DNA from: Mastigias papua
Taxonomy: Eukaryota; Cnidaria; Scyphozoa; Rhizostomeae; Mastigiidae
Assembly (NCBI GenBank): GCA_964019165.1
Contig: OZ025277.1
Span: 9,274,034 to 9,338,033 of the forward strand
DNA length: 64,000 nt
Direction of reading: 5' to 3'
The notes under the pieces are model-generated. The model was given only the letters and a program-made list of their open reading frames with translations, was not told the origin of the DNA and made no database searches. This document shows positions 1 through 11,658 of this stretch, piece by piece. Both the position numbers and the translations under genes were made by a program. Numbering within the stretch: position 1 is the stretch's first letter; each line of letters opens with the position of its first letter.

Positions 1-1944
1 GTCGTTCCATCTCGTTGTTTCGCATGGTTGTCATCGGTTGGTGCTTAAAGTCTTAATCTTGCTGTACTTTCTAGAATATTGTTTTCTTCAGATTATTTTT
101 GCAGACACTTTCGTGCTTTTTCTTTGGAGGCAGAAGGTTCCTTTATATCAATACCTCTTTTCCATATTTCATCGGCTTTTTAATGCGTCCAATAGTCATA
201 CGCTGCAATTGAGTTGGATTTGGCTGCTTGATTAAACTTTGATCGATTTTTTGAAAGTTTTCCAACAGCTGCTATGTTCATTAAATGTTTTCCTTTCTTA
301 TCAGATGTCGTTTTGGAAAGATCTTGCACCTTTTATATTTGAACACAACTTCACATAAATCCTTGATCCTGTGTTTGCCTAAAGATATTTTATTCATACA
401 GAGAAGTTTATTGGTGATGCACGTATGCACTTAAGATTGATTGTCTGACGAAGCTTGTATAAATAAGCCTCTGCGATGAATTCTGCCCCTTCGAAGAATG
501 GATTTTATTGGCTATCGAGGTTTATTTTATTTCGTTGTGATTCATCCCAATCCGTTTTACGACATACTCATGCAAGGCTTCTTTGAGGGTCTATATTACT
601 GGTGCCGCAACACCACAAAGGAGCTCATGAACACTTGCTGCTCGCTTTTATTGTTCAATGTTTTGTCCACTGGAGTCATTAAGATCTATTTCCATTAAAG
701 TGACTATACTATTCAAAGTGCATAAGAGCGCTTTTACGACATTTATTTCAATTTTGCGTGTATTTTCAAACTTACATGTGCTAATTCTACGTGATGGTTC
801 ATAAACTACAGTTTCTTTTTACCATCCATTCTAATACCTATCGTAGCTAGAAATTTCTCATTACCTGTGCACATTTTCTCACCTTCCCAAAGGCTATTTC
901 ATGCAGTACAGCTCATATAGTACCTTATGTTGCTGTCCTTTTGGTGCCTTTCAAGTTTGAATCTCAAGTTCTTGAGGAAATGAGTAAATGTTGAATTACC
1001 TCATTTGCACCATTCTGTAAAGTTGTTTGGTGCCTGATTAGTGTTTGAATGAGAATAAAATGGAAATTTTATCAACAGAATACATATATTACCCTGAGGA
1101 TATACTATCTTCAGACATCTTAGCATCATTTAAAACTGTCAGCAAATTAATCTGTGAAAATGCTTCTGTCTATATCATCTTCGTTTTCCTTCACGCCCTT
1201 GTTCCCAAAGTTAATAAGTGGGGGTGCTGATAAGCTCCAGGGGGTTGGAAAATTCCAAATATTAATAAACTTCCCCCATAGATTAGAAACCAGAGAGTAC
1301 GTCTTTCTTTATCATTCCCCGGAGATGCAGAGAAACTGGCAGCTGTATGGCTGCAAAGGACTTACAAATCACATTGCAAACGTTTGTATTAGGGCTGGTG
1401 CTGAAGTTTTCAATACTTCATCTTTGCGTTCTTGCCCGTCTGATGCATTCCTTAGGTCTGTGGTAGAGAGCTGGGAGACGCAGTTATTTTTTGTTTACTT
1501 CTAGCGGCGCTCTAGCTCTGTACTGTCTTACTTCATTTACTATGTTAAATCTTAGTCATCTCTATAATTAATTGTATTGATGCCAGTTATGTCTGGTAAT
1601 GGTATATTTCATCTGTTGAGATTGTAGTTTTACATCCAATGGTTAGGCTTTATTGTTAAAAATAAGTGTATATTGTGCCGAATAATAGTCCATTTTGCGC
1701 CTCTGCATCCATGAAATTTAAAAATATTTCCATAGAACTATTCCCAAGGTTTCTCTTCTCATCACATACTGTTCTAGCAACGCCCCTGGTCATGCCTTCA
1801 CATTCTAACTTCTTCGTAGATGGTCCTTGTTGAGCACCTCTGCCAGAGCCCCCTAATCATTAGTTTAGCTCTTAAGTTCATTTTCAAAGACCAAGTAACT
1901 TCGAAGTGAAGTAGTCTTTGGTCTCCTAAGCATCGTTACATGTC
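1..1944. other. No recognised feature
   Basis: AT-rich DNA. Short open frames occur on both strands but none has splice context or resemblance that I can support. It may be intron or upstream flank of the tensin-like gene. Confidence 0.4.
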
Positions 1945-2445
1945 TACCGTAAATTCTCTATTAAGCTCCCCGGGGACTTATTGATTTCGAGCACTCTAGA
2001 GGGGGAGCTTAATGGAGAGGGAGGGCTTATAAGAGAGGGGGCTAAATAAAGTTTTTGAAAATTTCTAATAGTATACTGCATATTTGCTGTTTGAAAATAG
2101 AGAACAATATTCAAATTGATTAGTTTATACATCATAACTTCCCAGCAGAACAAACAAAATTGATAGATTATGAGGTAACCGTTGATATAGAGTGTTTTTG
2201 TCTGCAGAAAGTCAATGAACGACTTTGATTCTTTGAAGGTTGGGAACTATTGTTAACTGAGCGTGATCACGCTTAGTGTACTTACTCCTATGAAGCTTAG
2301 TTACGCTTGGTACTATTCAATATTTTATAGGGGGGGGGGCTTAATAGAGAGGGGAGGCTTAATAAATTTTTTAGTCCAGAAAGGGGGGCTTATTGGAGAG
2401 AGGGGGCTTAATTGAGAGGGGGGACTAAAAAGAGAATTTACGGTA
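1945..2445. mobile_element. Non-autonomous TIR element (MITE), TA target
   Basis: The ends are mirror images: TACCGTAAATTCTC at 1945 and GAGAATTTACGGTA ending at 2445. TA flanks both ends, as for Tc1/mariner-type target duplication. The inside repeats GGGGGCTTAAT-like subunits (for example near 1990-2040 and 2330-2420), facing the right end. No transposase frame is present. Related fragments lie near 40404 and 49765. Confidence 0.78.
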
Positions 2446-5400
2446 TTTGTTTTGACTCTCTTCGTCGTCTTTACGGAAATGAAACATTAGTTACTACTTT
2501 CTATAACTATGATCAAAGTACAGTACTAGACAAAAGGGCTAGATATTTAATCATCAGTTATCATGCCTTGGCTATAAGTGGTATTTCTCTTCTGCATCTC
2601 GGCATAACCTTTGGATAATAATTTTTATAAATTTTTATAAATGGAAGTACAGTGTTGGAAAGAGAAATATATTTTCTGTTTGTATTCGAATGATGCCTCG
2701 AAAGATGAACCTTCATTCGCATTCTTACCGAAAGAGCCATTGGCCTATAATGTTTCTATGGATTTCAGATGAAATTCAAGTCTTCAACTTGTTTGACACT
2801 TGAGGCTTCTAGCAATGATTAACCAACGAGGCATATGGTTTGCATAGTAACCAACGATATTATAATTTGTCCAAAACACTTTCGGATAGTCATATCAGCA
2901 TTCTACAATTCTACGCGCCTCCGCTTCTACATACTCTGATTGAAATATCCCCATCTTTTCATTGTTTAGCTATTTTGCAGTTAACTTATAGTTGCAATTT
3001 ATATTGTATGTGAAATATTTTTGCTTTGTTATGTGTGGCAATATTTTTTTATATCTTTTAATGATCTTTGACTGAAGGCTCCTGATCTCCACTCAAGTTA
3101 GAGTTACCAGTTTGATTTCACAGCTGACAACTTGTCTCCTTGCAAATGCTGAACATGTTTTTTTGTTAAAGTTTATTTGGGCAATCACACAGATAGTTGA
3201 GGGTTCGATTTCTTTCAATCAGAAATATATTGAAGGTTGCTGTATATAAATGTGTGTTTCTTCATGTTATCAGCATACTTCGTCACTTCACTTGGGAAAG
3301 GCACTTCTTGTGTGGCATGTTTATATTAGGCTCTCTGTTCAGATAGCGATAATTTACGGCGCTGCTTCTTCAAATCCATTTTGGGGAATAATTTTATGAT
3401 ACTTTTGTATATGTCTCAAACAGACAGGTGGCCTTTTTCTCACGCAAGATGATTTCTTAGTTATGGGCTCCGTATGGATTATGTCAGATTAATTGACAAA
3501 ACGTGTGGCTACTTGCTTTGTTCTAATTTCTTTCTATGCTTGGCGCTCTTGGAGTGCTATAATGCTTGTTGGAGATGACACAGTGGATATGTGTTATTTG
3601 CCTGTCATTTGCAACTTAGCCTACTTGTATGGGATAGAATATGATGATTTGTCGCAATTTAGGTACAATTTTCGTTAGCAAATAACCTACACATTTTGTT
3701 GTCTTTACGTTCAAGACCGTTTCTAGAAATGTTTCTCCAGAGATGCTTGACCTTCATTCTGCCGATAATTCCTATGATTAGAGATTATCTATCTATGAGA
3801 GAAGAGTGTCATGAATATTTATAGTATGACTTCTTCATGGGTGATCCACATATTTCTTCTTCTTGGGTTCATAGAATGCGCGAAATTAGAACATTTGTCG
3901 ACAGTATTTTGAAATTTTGTGATTTTATGACAGTTATTGTATGTGTGTAACCCATGGGCTTCCCTGCATCCACGGACCAATTTTCAGGAGCAAGCTCGCA
4001 TCAATGTTATCTCTTACATCTTTTCGCTTTTGTTAGTGCTTGTCTAACTTCGACCAAAAGAGCTTTCATGGTTATTTGCCATGTTTTCATTCACTCGTAT
4101 AACTTTAATCAAAACAAACCTGATTTTGATATATGTAACAAAGACAATGAATAGTGAAAAGGAGAAGTTTTTCTTGTGTTGTGCTCACGAATTTCTCACT
4201 ATTCGCTCGGCCGTGGTGAACTTCTTTGGCTTTACAACGAGCCAGTTAATCAATTGATGGTTATCGTTTCACTAGTTTTAGAAGCAGATTACTGCTTGGG
4301 AGAAATAATTGGTTTTGAGGGTGCTTGCAACTGGTGAATTACAGAAAGAATCGCAAAGTTACCTACCTCAGTATGCCTCTGATACTGAGAGAAGATGTGG
4401 AATATCATATACAGATTGACAAGACCGTAAGCTGTATTGTCTTCGGTCGCAATTCGAAGAAATGGTAATTTTATGGTCTTCAGCGTTTTACCGTTTGACC
4501 TATTGAAATCAAATGGCTTTACTCAACGTATATTGATTCATTTGGAATTTATTTCAGTTTTTAAGTTATTACGTTATTATTTATTTCTTTGTAAGCGGCG
4601 ACATATAATTATTATTTTGGCGCGTTTTACTACGGTGTGTTAATCATGGTCTGTAGACTGCAAGTGGAGACAATCAGAGTTCCATTAGATTTGTCGCTTC
4701 TACGACGTATCTCTTCGCTTGATTTTGTAGGTGCTGCGTATGATCAAGGGCGTAACTCATTTGCTGCGGCTTATATTCGGGAAAGGCATGTAATCTAGGG
4801 CGGCTTATAGTCAACTAAAGATAGTATGCTGTAACGTTTTTTCAGAGATATTACTCTACATTTGTTATCTATAGGGAAGCTAACGTACTATTTGGAATCC
4901 TTATATTGCAATTTAAAAGCGATATTTACCAGTTGATAGAGCCTTCTTTCACAGAGTTGGTTTCTTTTGTTCAACTATCTCAATTATTAACATCGTTATA
5001 TATCAAACTCTCGTCTAAAGTTGTGGTTTAATTACTGCTACGCTACAGTATGCGTTTTTGAGTATAAGCGTTGTACAATTAGTCATACCTTTTCGTTTTC
5101 TTCTGTACTCGAACAAGAACAATATCTAAATGGGAAAGTTTGGACCTGTTCTCTAAAGCTGTTGTACTTTTTCACGACAGCTGTTTTTGCTTACACTGAA
5201 GAGCTGCTTTTTGATAGATATGTTGTGCCTTGTATCACATTTATAGCACGTTTTAGGCTGTTTTGTTTGTATGCTTATTTGTTGAATGATCTTTCCTGTT
5301 AAAAGTCGTGGCAGATACGCTCAAGCCTGTAAGTGTACCTGTTCATATTGCATTCGTTTGACTGAACCATTTCCTAAGTAACAAACTCGAAATACTAATT

Positions 5401-6465
5401 TGTGTGTGTACTTTGGAATAACTCAGTATGCTCTTTGGTTAGAAATTCAAGCAATTGTTAGCAATTTGTATGCACCCCCCGCGTCAGCCAACTATTTGAT
5501 ATTAATATTTCCCTCATTTTCTTCGTAATATCCATACCCAATGAACGATGGTATTTCAGTATCAGTATCCAGTGAGTCTTGCCAGTTGAAGACTTTGAAA
5601 CAGCACCTTTGCATATATAATGTTAGTGTATCTTCGTTTGGTGCCAAAAGTTCTTCTCCTAGTCTTTCAGCTTTGAACAGGATATATCGTAATGGGATCG
5701 TAATGCAATTACGAAGGTTTGACTTATATCAACATACATCGCAGTCCCTGGGCAACTTTTCAGGGGGTGACGGTGACAGGTCTCCGCAGGCGTACAAGTG
5801 CCAGTACAAGTGGGACTTTTTGAGTGCAGGGCCCTAATCAACAAGAAAGGCCACAATAGTTTATTTCTAAAGAAATGTATCTTGAAACATATTTTCAGAT
5901 TTAGGAACAAAAGAAAACGCCCGGGAATTTTCATAACTCGCTACTTTCAAGTATGATAAAGAATATATGCAGGTCTACTTTACAGAATTATAGCGCAAGG
6001 TTTCAAAATTCTCCAGGAAAAAATGCAGCTTTACCTTTTTTGAAGAAAGTGGCAGGAGTGTAGAGAATCCCATGACTCACCCCGTAGTTGCGCGCTGTCC
6101 TGGAGCGTAATGGGACCTCTTGTTACTCAAGTACTGTATGGATATTAGATAATTTTATATATGTCTATCTATACGAATACTGCTGGTTTTCTTTTTTACT
6201 ATCTTATGACTGTTGTTCTGCTCCTTTGTTAGTATCGAATTGTGTCTGATTTATGTGTATGTTGTTCCATCTTTCTTGACAACCTTTCTTGACTTTTTTT
6301 AGCTATGATTTTGACACTTTTACAATCATTTTGATATTTTCGGCAAATGCCCTGCAATTTTTTATTGATACTTTGGAATTTATGAAAGAAGAGACATTTT
6401 ATATGAAATATGTTACTTTGTGGTTTTGAATTGGCCACATTTTAACAGATATTTTATTTTGTTAG
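2446..6465. other. No recognised gene
   Basis: About 4 kb of AT-rich sequence up to the first tensin-like exon. Open frames reach 98 codons (5541-5837) but lack supporting splice sites or family resemblance. Probably intronic. Confidence 0.4.
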
Positions 6466-6533
6466 GGAGCCATCCCGAAATGTAGAACATTCAGTTGATT
6501 TGGATCTGACATATGTGACGGATCGTATCATCG
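6466..6533 (+). CDS. TNS: Tensin-like exon 1 of those visible: entry to phosphatase domain
   Basis: The frame starts at base 6467 (one base completes an upstream codon) and reads EPSRNVEHSVDLDLTYVTDRII, slightly longer than shown in any one motif. DLTYVTDRII is the conserved opening of tensin and PTEN phosphatase domains (DLTYI..RII). The acceptor is TTTTGTTAG and the donor is GTAAGT. It ends in phase 1 and joins exon 7930-8078 to give the codon for Ala. An upstream exon must exist because the first base is a partial codon and no in-frame start is present. Confidence 0.88.
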
Positions 6534-7618
6534 GTAAGTATGACGGTACGTCATTAGTATTTGTTATATTTTCGCTACTGCTTTTCGCAACCCACTGCTT
6601 GGTTACTAGACCCTTGTAGCAGCCTTTTTCATGTCTATCGTGCTTTTTTCTACGCATCTATAGGCCTTCCAACAGCATGTCAGTATAATAAATTCTTATT
6701 TAGGCCATAATTGTTCTTTCTAAACTAATTTTGCCTTCTTACCAAGAGGAAATAGTAAATACGTTTGTTGCTAGCAGCTTCAGAATGAGAGAAATGCAGT
6801 TGGTATCTATTTTCATACTACTTTTGTGTTGTACCATGTTTCTAGTTCCATCAAATCCTCTGCATTAGCCTAGACTCTAGAATAAGTTTCGCTAGTGATT
6901 GCAATTTCCCACTTTTATTCGAGCTATGCTTTAATATGGCGTGCCGCTTCAACTGAAATGCCCTTTCCTAAGCTGTTTTCCTTCGATCAATGTTTGTTTT
7001 GTTTTGGAAATTCCGTGAAAAATTTTACGACTCATCAACGAAAAGTTGTGAGAAGGTGGTTTCATTTGCTGCTATACCTCGAGAGCAGCATAGCTAAGTT
7101 TCGCTGAAAAGCATTCACTTATGACTCGATGATAGATAACTTGGAAAATAGTTATGATTCTCTTGCAACCAGTAAAGATCTCAAGGACGATACGAAGCTT
7201 TGATGGTTTTTTGATCGTTTTAACCATTTCTGAAAAATGAATATCTGCGGAGTACCTCAGAGACTGATCTGTGACTTGAGCAGCGCAACCATCTCATATA
7301 TTCCAAATCTTTGTGAATGTTTGGAAGTCAACTGTCCCTTATTGTTACATGGTCACGGATGATGTTGTGTATGTTTATGTTTGTGCGCCTGCTTGAAATT
7401 TGAAATCATTATCATTAACCAGACATGTAATTGTATAGTAGAAACCAAATTAACTTCCAATGGGTGATAGTGGTCTGTTCAATACAACGTTGACTAAGAG
7501 TAAGTCATAGAGCTCTACCATCAGTTAATGGACACTTGTTATTGCTAGAATTCATGACCAAAAGCATGCTGATAGCAATTTTTGTAAGTGGGAATACACA
7601 ATTCTCTTTGAAATTTCG

Positions 7619-7685
7619 CTTTCATTCATTCATTCATTCATTCATTCATTCATTCATTCATTCATTCATTCATTCATTCATTCAT
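7619..7685. repeat. (TTCA)n microsatellite
   Basis: About sixteen uninterrupted TTCA units inside the intron between the first two recognised tensin-like exons. The last unit is followed by a TACATTC variant. Confidence 0.97.
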
Positions 7686-7929
7686 ACATTCTTGCATTTG
7701 GTGCATCAGTTTTAAATTTTAGTGTAGATAGATCCACGTTTTGTGAGAAAAGAATACTGCGTTGTAATATTTTTAATGTGTGTGGAGTGTTTGCTATTAG
7801 ATAATGCAATGAAAGAAAGATCCGATTCACACCATACACTCTATCTTGTCCTGATAGCTGTTGTTAAATTGGATTCCACAATTTATCAATACGGTTATAA
7901 AATGGCTCAATATTGGTTCTAATTTTTAG

Positions 7930-8078
7930 CTTTGTCATTTCCTGCGAGTGGACTCGAATCAACGTACTGCAGTTGTCTCACAGATATTTCTTCTATGCTT
8001 CAACAGAAGCACAGTGACAAGTATATTATATATAATGTATCAGAAAGGCGATATGATATATCAAAATTGAAGAACCAG
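7930..8078 (+). CDS. TNS: Tensin-like exon: phosphatase domain N-terminal half
   Basis: Two bases complete the Ala codon, then 49 codons run to the donor GTATAG. Visible landmarks are LSFPASGLEST, DISSMLQQKHSDKY and IIYNVSERRYD, matching the conserved tensin/PTEN pattern FPAE......D...FL.SKH...Y.VYNLSE.R.D. The acceptor follows a TCTAATTTTTAG tract. It ends in phase 0 and continues directly into VLEFGWPDH of the next exon. The alignment is ungapped over nearly the whole exon, which makes this one of the surest exons. Confidence 0.93.
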
Positions 8079-8868
8079 GTATAGATCAGTATTAACCAAA
8101 CTCTTTTATTTATTTCTAGTAATGATCTCCACTCAATAAATTGAGATTCATGTAATTGGTAGACTGTCACTATCACCTCTTTTCCTACTTTCCTCACCTT
8201 CTCATAAATATCCTCTTTCCCCCAGTCTCACCTCATTTCTTTAGTTTCATCGTGCCTTCTTCGCCTAACCCAACTTTCTCATCTCATTTTTGTCATGCTG
8301 CCATTACTTTTCATCCTTAATTTCTCTGTCTTATGCTGTCTTCCTTTTCACTTGTGCTGTCACCCCTTTTTACACATATTTCCTCTCATCTCTGTTTTCA
8401 GGAATTTTCTTGTCATCTCGTAGGCATTGCCTTTGAAGCCCACCGTCATCTGACATCTTCGTTCAGAGTTGTTCTTTTCTTCTTTTCTCACAAATTTGTT
8501 ATACTATCTTAATACATATTTTCATAATCAAATATTTGAACAGATTTATTATTTTATAAACAGTTTCATTACATTAACAGATTTATCAAAATGTACTCTG
8601 AAACTTTCAGGTGCAATTGTCAATCAGTGTTTCGTCATAGCTTTTTAATATTTATGCACTACGCACACAGTCTAGGACTGCATAAATGTAGCCAACGTTT
8701 CATAACTTGCACAAAGTTGCAAATGGAGTTTTTGTCCTTTTGTCTACACGTTCTTTAATATATGCCATGTTTGAAGCACAGAAGCCTTTTAAGTTTCCAG
8801 TTTGACTGTAATTCTAATATTGCTAGGGCCTATTTCAAACTATCTTCAATATTTCTCTTGTCATTTAG

Positions 8869-8924
8869 GTGCTTGAGTTCGGGTGGCCAGATCATCTTGC
8901 CCCTCCTCTGGACAAACTTGTGAG
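8869..8924 (+). CDS. TNS: Tensin-like exon: WPD-like loop
   Basis: Eighteen codons read VLEFGWPDHLAPPLDKLV, followed by two bases of a split Ser codon. GWPD..APPLDK is the tensin form of the WPD-loop region that contributes the general acid in this phosphatase family; PTEN has a different sequence here. The acceptor is CTTGTCATTTAG and the donor GTATGG. The Asp of WPD is present. Confidence 0.92.
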
Positions 8925-9383
8925 GTATGGCCTTTTGAGCATTTCCTTCGATGCATACTGAGAATGATTTGTCATACCAAGACCACAGAGTGGTATTACT
9001 GGTTCATCGTTTTACGTTGGCAACTAGTTGTAGAGCTCTATCTAAGACCAGTTAGCGACAAGCTAGTACAGAAGCTTTCCCTCTAGCACTTGATCTTCAT
9101 TTGAACACTTGTCCTTGCACATTTGCTAAAGTTTTGTCGAGCGCAATAGAAAACTAGCACTGAAGAGCGTGATTATTTGTCCAACTATTTCCAGGGTATT
9201 TCTCACCGTTTCGCTTTGCAAATGCAAAGTAGCAGTGCTTACCATTCCAATACACTTTGAAATCTAGAAAAGTTGCATGGCCTAATGAAGAAGATTATAT
9301 TTGTGCCTAAATTTTAAACAGTAGCCCCAAAGGTTCATGTTTCTTAGTTACTATCAATTTGCCTTTTTTCATCATTTTATATT

Positions 9384-10301
9384 CAGTAGACTTCCCGTAA
9401 CTCAACCCCCGCTCGTTGCACGGATTTTTTCCTTCACCATTCCTTATAATGCCTTTCGTATAACTCGAAGTATGTAACTCGAACAGATTTTGTGACCATC
9501 TGACTAGGATTTCAAAGAAATTCCTATGCCTAACTCTAACAGCTTTTGTGATCTCTTGTGAGGTAGTCTACGAAGTCACCTTGAACCAGAGAAATAATGG
9601 CCTATTTATTCGCAGGCATTCTGTAGTACACATGTTTTGTGTCGTACTACTTAAGACAACATCACTAAGAAACTTCCAAATTCAAATATTTTACCACTGT
9701 AAAAATGTGGAATTTGGAAAACCGTTCGATTCATTGCAGCCAAATTCGCATGAATTGTACGTAACCCACGTAGCAACGTTTTAAAGAGGGGGTTTGCATT
9801 GAAACTTACAGTGCCTGATGGTATCCTATCTTAACACTCAACACATATAATCTCTCTATATTGGAAAATGCGCAGTTGAAAGTTGGGAACTATTAATGAA
9901 ATGTTAGTTACGCAATTCAGCAGAAAGAGGTCCAATTTAAGAGCCTTTGATAGCTAAGTTTCTTATAAGAAAGTAGGTGTACGACTCGGACTTGGTTGAA
10001 TTTTACGCCATATTGCCGTACAGTAACGTAAGTGCTTTTATGTGCTTTGAATTGGCATGTATGACCTTTTGAAATGGACTTCAAAATGCTGGATTCATTT
10101 GAAACAGTACATTAGGCCTATTATGAATACTGCATTATTGTAGAAGAAAACGTGCTTGTTGTTTTATGCCAATATTGTAATTGGCTTGTGATATTAGAGG
10201 TGGTTTGCAGCTGTAAGTGAGAAACTTCGCTCAGCTTAAAATTCGTATAACTCAAGAGAATTTCCCGGTCCCGAGTTGTTTAAGTTACGCGGAGTCTACT
10301 G
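9384..10301. mobile_element. TIR element, pogo/mariner-like ends
   Basis: The left end CAGTAGACTTCCCGTAACTC pairs with the right end, whose complement reads CAGTAGACTCCGCGTAACTT. CAGT starts and a TAACTCGAA-type inner motif recall pogo/Tigger MITEs. Inner copies of GTATAACTCGAA occur near 9460 and 10240. No transposase is recognisable. The right end is only about 85 bp before the acceptor of exon 10386. Confidence 0.72.
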
Positions 10302-10385
10302 CATCTGGAGCAATATGTCAATTTCGAATCTCTCAGTTGGGTGAGAGTTTATTTAACTTGATATATGAACTTCTTCATTTTTTAG

Positions 10386-10452
10386 CGTGATTAAATCAAT
10401 AGACTCGTGGCTTTGCGCACATGAAGAAAATGTGGCAGTTGTGCACTGTAAA
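10386..10452 (+). CDS. TNS: Tensin-like exon: catalytic His-Cys
   Basis: One base completes Ser, then 22 codons contain SIDSWL and end VAVVHCK at the donor GTAAGC. SWL and VVHCK match the strand that leads into the P-loop of tensin and PTEN. The nucleophile Cys is present here and the rest of the P-loop is on the next exon, so the active-site loop is split by an intron of about 1.1 kb after the Lys. The acceptor tract is TTCTTCATTTTTTAG. Confidence 0.92.
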
Positions 10453-10621
10453 GTAAGCTTTCTAATTGGCCATATCTAAGACTTTGTTAGTAGTTAAATT
10501 GCCCAAACTGATCACTGCGATCAACAGTGGGTTTTAGTCCTCATATTGCAGTGTCTAATACTTCAATCCCAGTCATTTAAACCTTTTCCTATCTTATTAT
10601 CCGCTTTTACTGTCGAGCTTT

Positions 10622-11210
10622 TAAGCCTAGGTTCCACGACCAATTTTCTATGACAGTTGTCTCTGATAAGTTTCTTTACTGGTGTAGATGACCAACCAGT
10701 TTCATTCAACAATTTTTCATTGACAAGTATATTTGCCCGTGTATATCAGCAACAAGTTTCTTTGACCATTTTTTTAATCTTATTATGGTCAGCGGTATTT
10801 GAAGGCTAGCCTCGTTCTTTGTATTTCTCTGACTTTGAGTTCCACAACTTTTTGCAACTTTGGAGAGCTTCTAAAAGTATTGATGTTGCTTGGTTACTCC
10901 AAACATCCAACTGGCAGCCATCAGGACATAAACAACGATTGACGCGAAGAGCCCAGCCCTGGTAGATGAGATTGTTTGGAGGTCTGGGATTCAATAGCAC
11001 TTGTCAAGTTTGCTTGCCAAGCCGTTTACACGGACACCCTTCACATTTGACAATTTCTCACATGACAATTACTCTTGTCCAAAAACTGACAAATTTTGAA
11101 CAAGTACACTTATTATATAAGAGGTCTTCATTTGGCCCCATCTACATGAGCAAATATAAATTGCCATAGAAAAATTGTCATAAAAAATTGCTCGTAGAAC
11201 TTGGCCTTTA
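10622..11210. mobile_element. TIR element of unassigned family
   Basis: The left end (TAAGCCTAGGTTCCACGACC then AATTTTCTATGACA) and the complement of the right end (AAAGGCCAAGTTCTACGAGC then AATTTTTTATGACA) match at roughly 30 of 38 positions. It is 589 bp, contains no transposase and lies in the intron that splits the P-loop. Target duplication is unclear. Confidence 0.65.
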
Positions 11211-11593
11211 GTTTCGTTTTATGCTCATTTAATTTCTAATTAAAAATTTTAATTGGAAATCTTTAGCTAACGGTGTGTATATGTGCACAATACAAGGAAC
11301 TCTTCTGTACGCCCAGAAAGCAACCGCTTTGCAGTCGTTTAAACATTCAAAGCAAAGAGTAGGTACCATTATTGTGATGGAACCTACTTGCAATAAGATT
11401 TAACTACATATTAGGATATTTGCTTAAGTGATTGATACTTCTGATTGATTTCCATTGCATTTCGGAAGATCATGAGAAGCACATTCAGCAAACAGGGAGC
11501 CGAAACCAGCATAAAGCACACTTGTTTTTGGCACTAAATTCTAGGTCGTTTGTAATTGATGGTTGTGCTATAGCAATTTGATTTCATTTTTAG

Positions 11594-11658
11594 GGCGGAA
11601 AAGGTAGAACTGGTGTTGTTATTTCAGCGTACGTTCAGTTCAACAAAGTGTGTCCAAG
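11594..11658 (+). CDS. TNS: Tensin-like exon: P-loop Arg
   Basis: It starts in phase 0 with GGKGRTGVVISAY and continues VQFNKVCP, ending with two bases of a Ser codon at donor GTAAGG. Joined to the preceding HCK this gives HCKGGKGRTG, a complete C-x5-R signature with both lysines that PTEN uses to bind acidic phosphoinositides. The acceptor is ATTTCATTTTTAG. In vertebrate tensin 1 the Cys is replaced, so this protein has the more ancestral, potentially active loop. Confidence 0.94.

Noticed and set aside
6664..7583. Two short candidate exons, 6664-6703 (LPTACQYNKF) and 7549-7583 (IHDQKHADSNF), first read as part of the phosphatase domain.
   Set aside because: They leave eight residues unmatched and need a poor donor. 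Exon 7930-8078 gives a continuous and far better match and the right phases.
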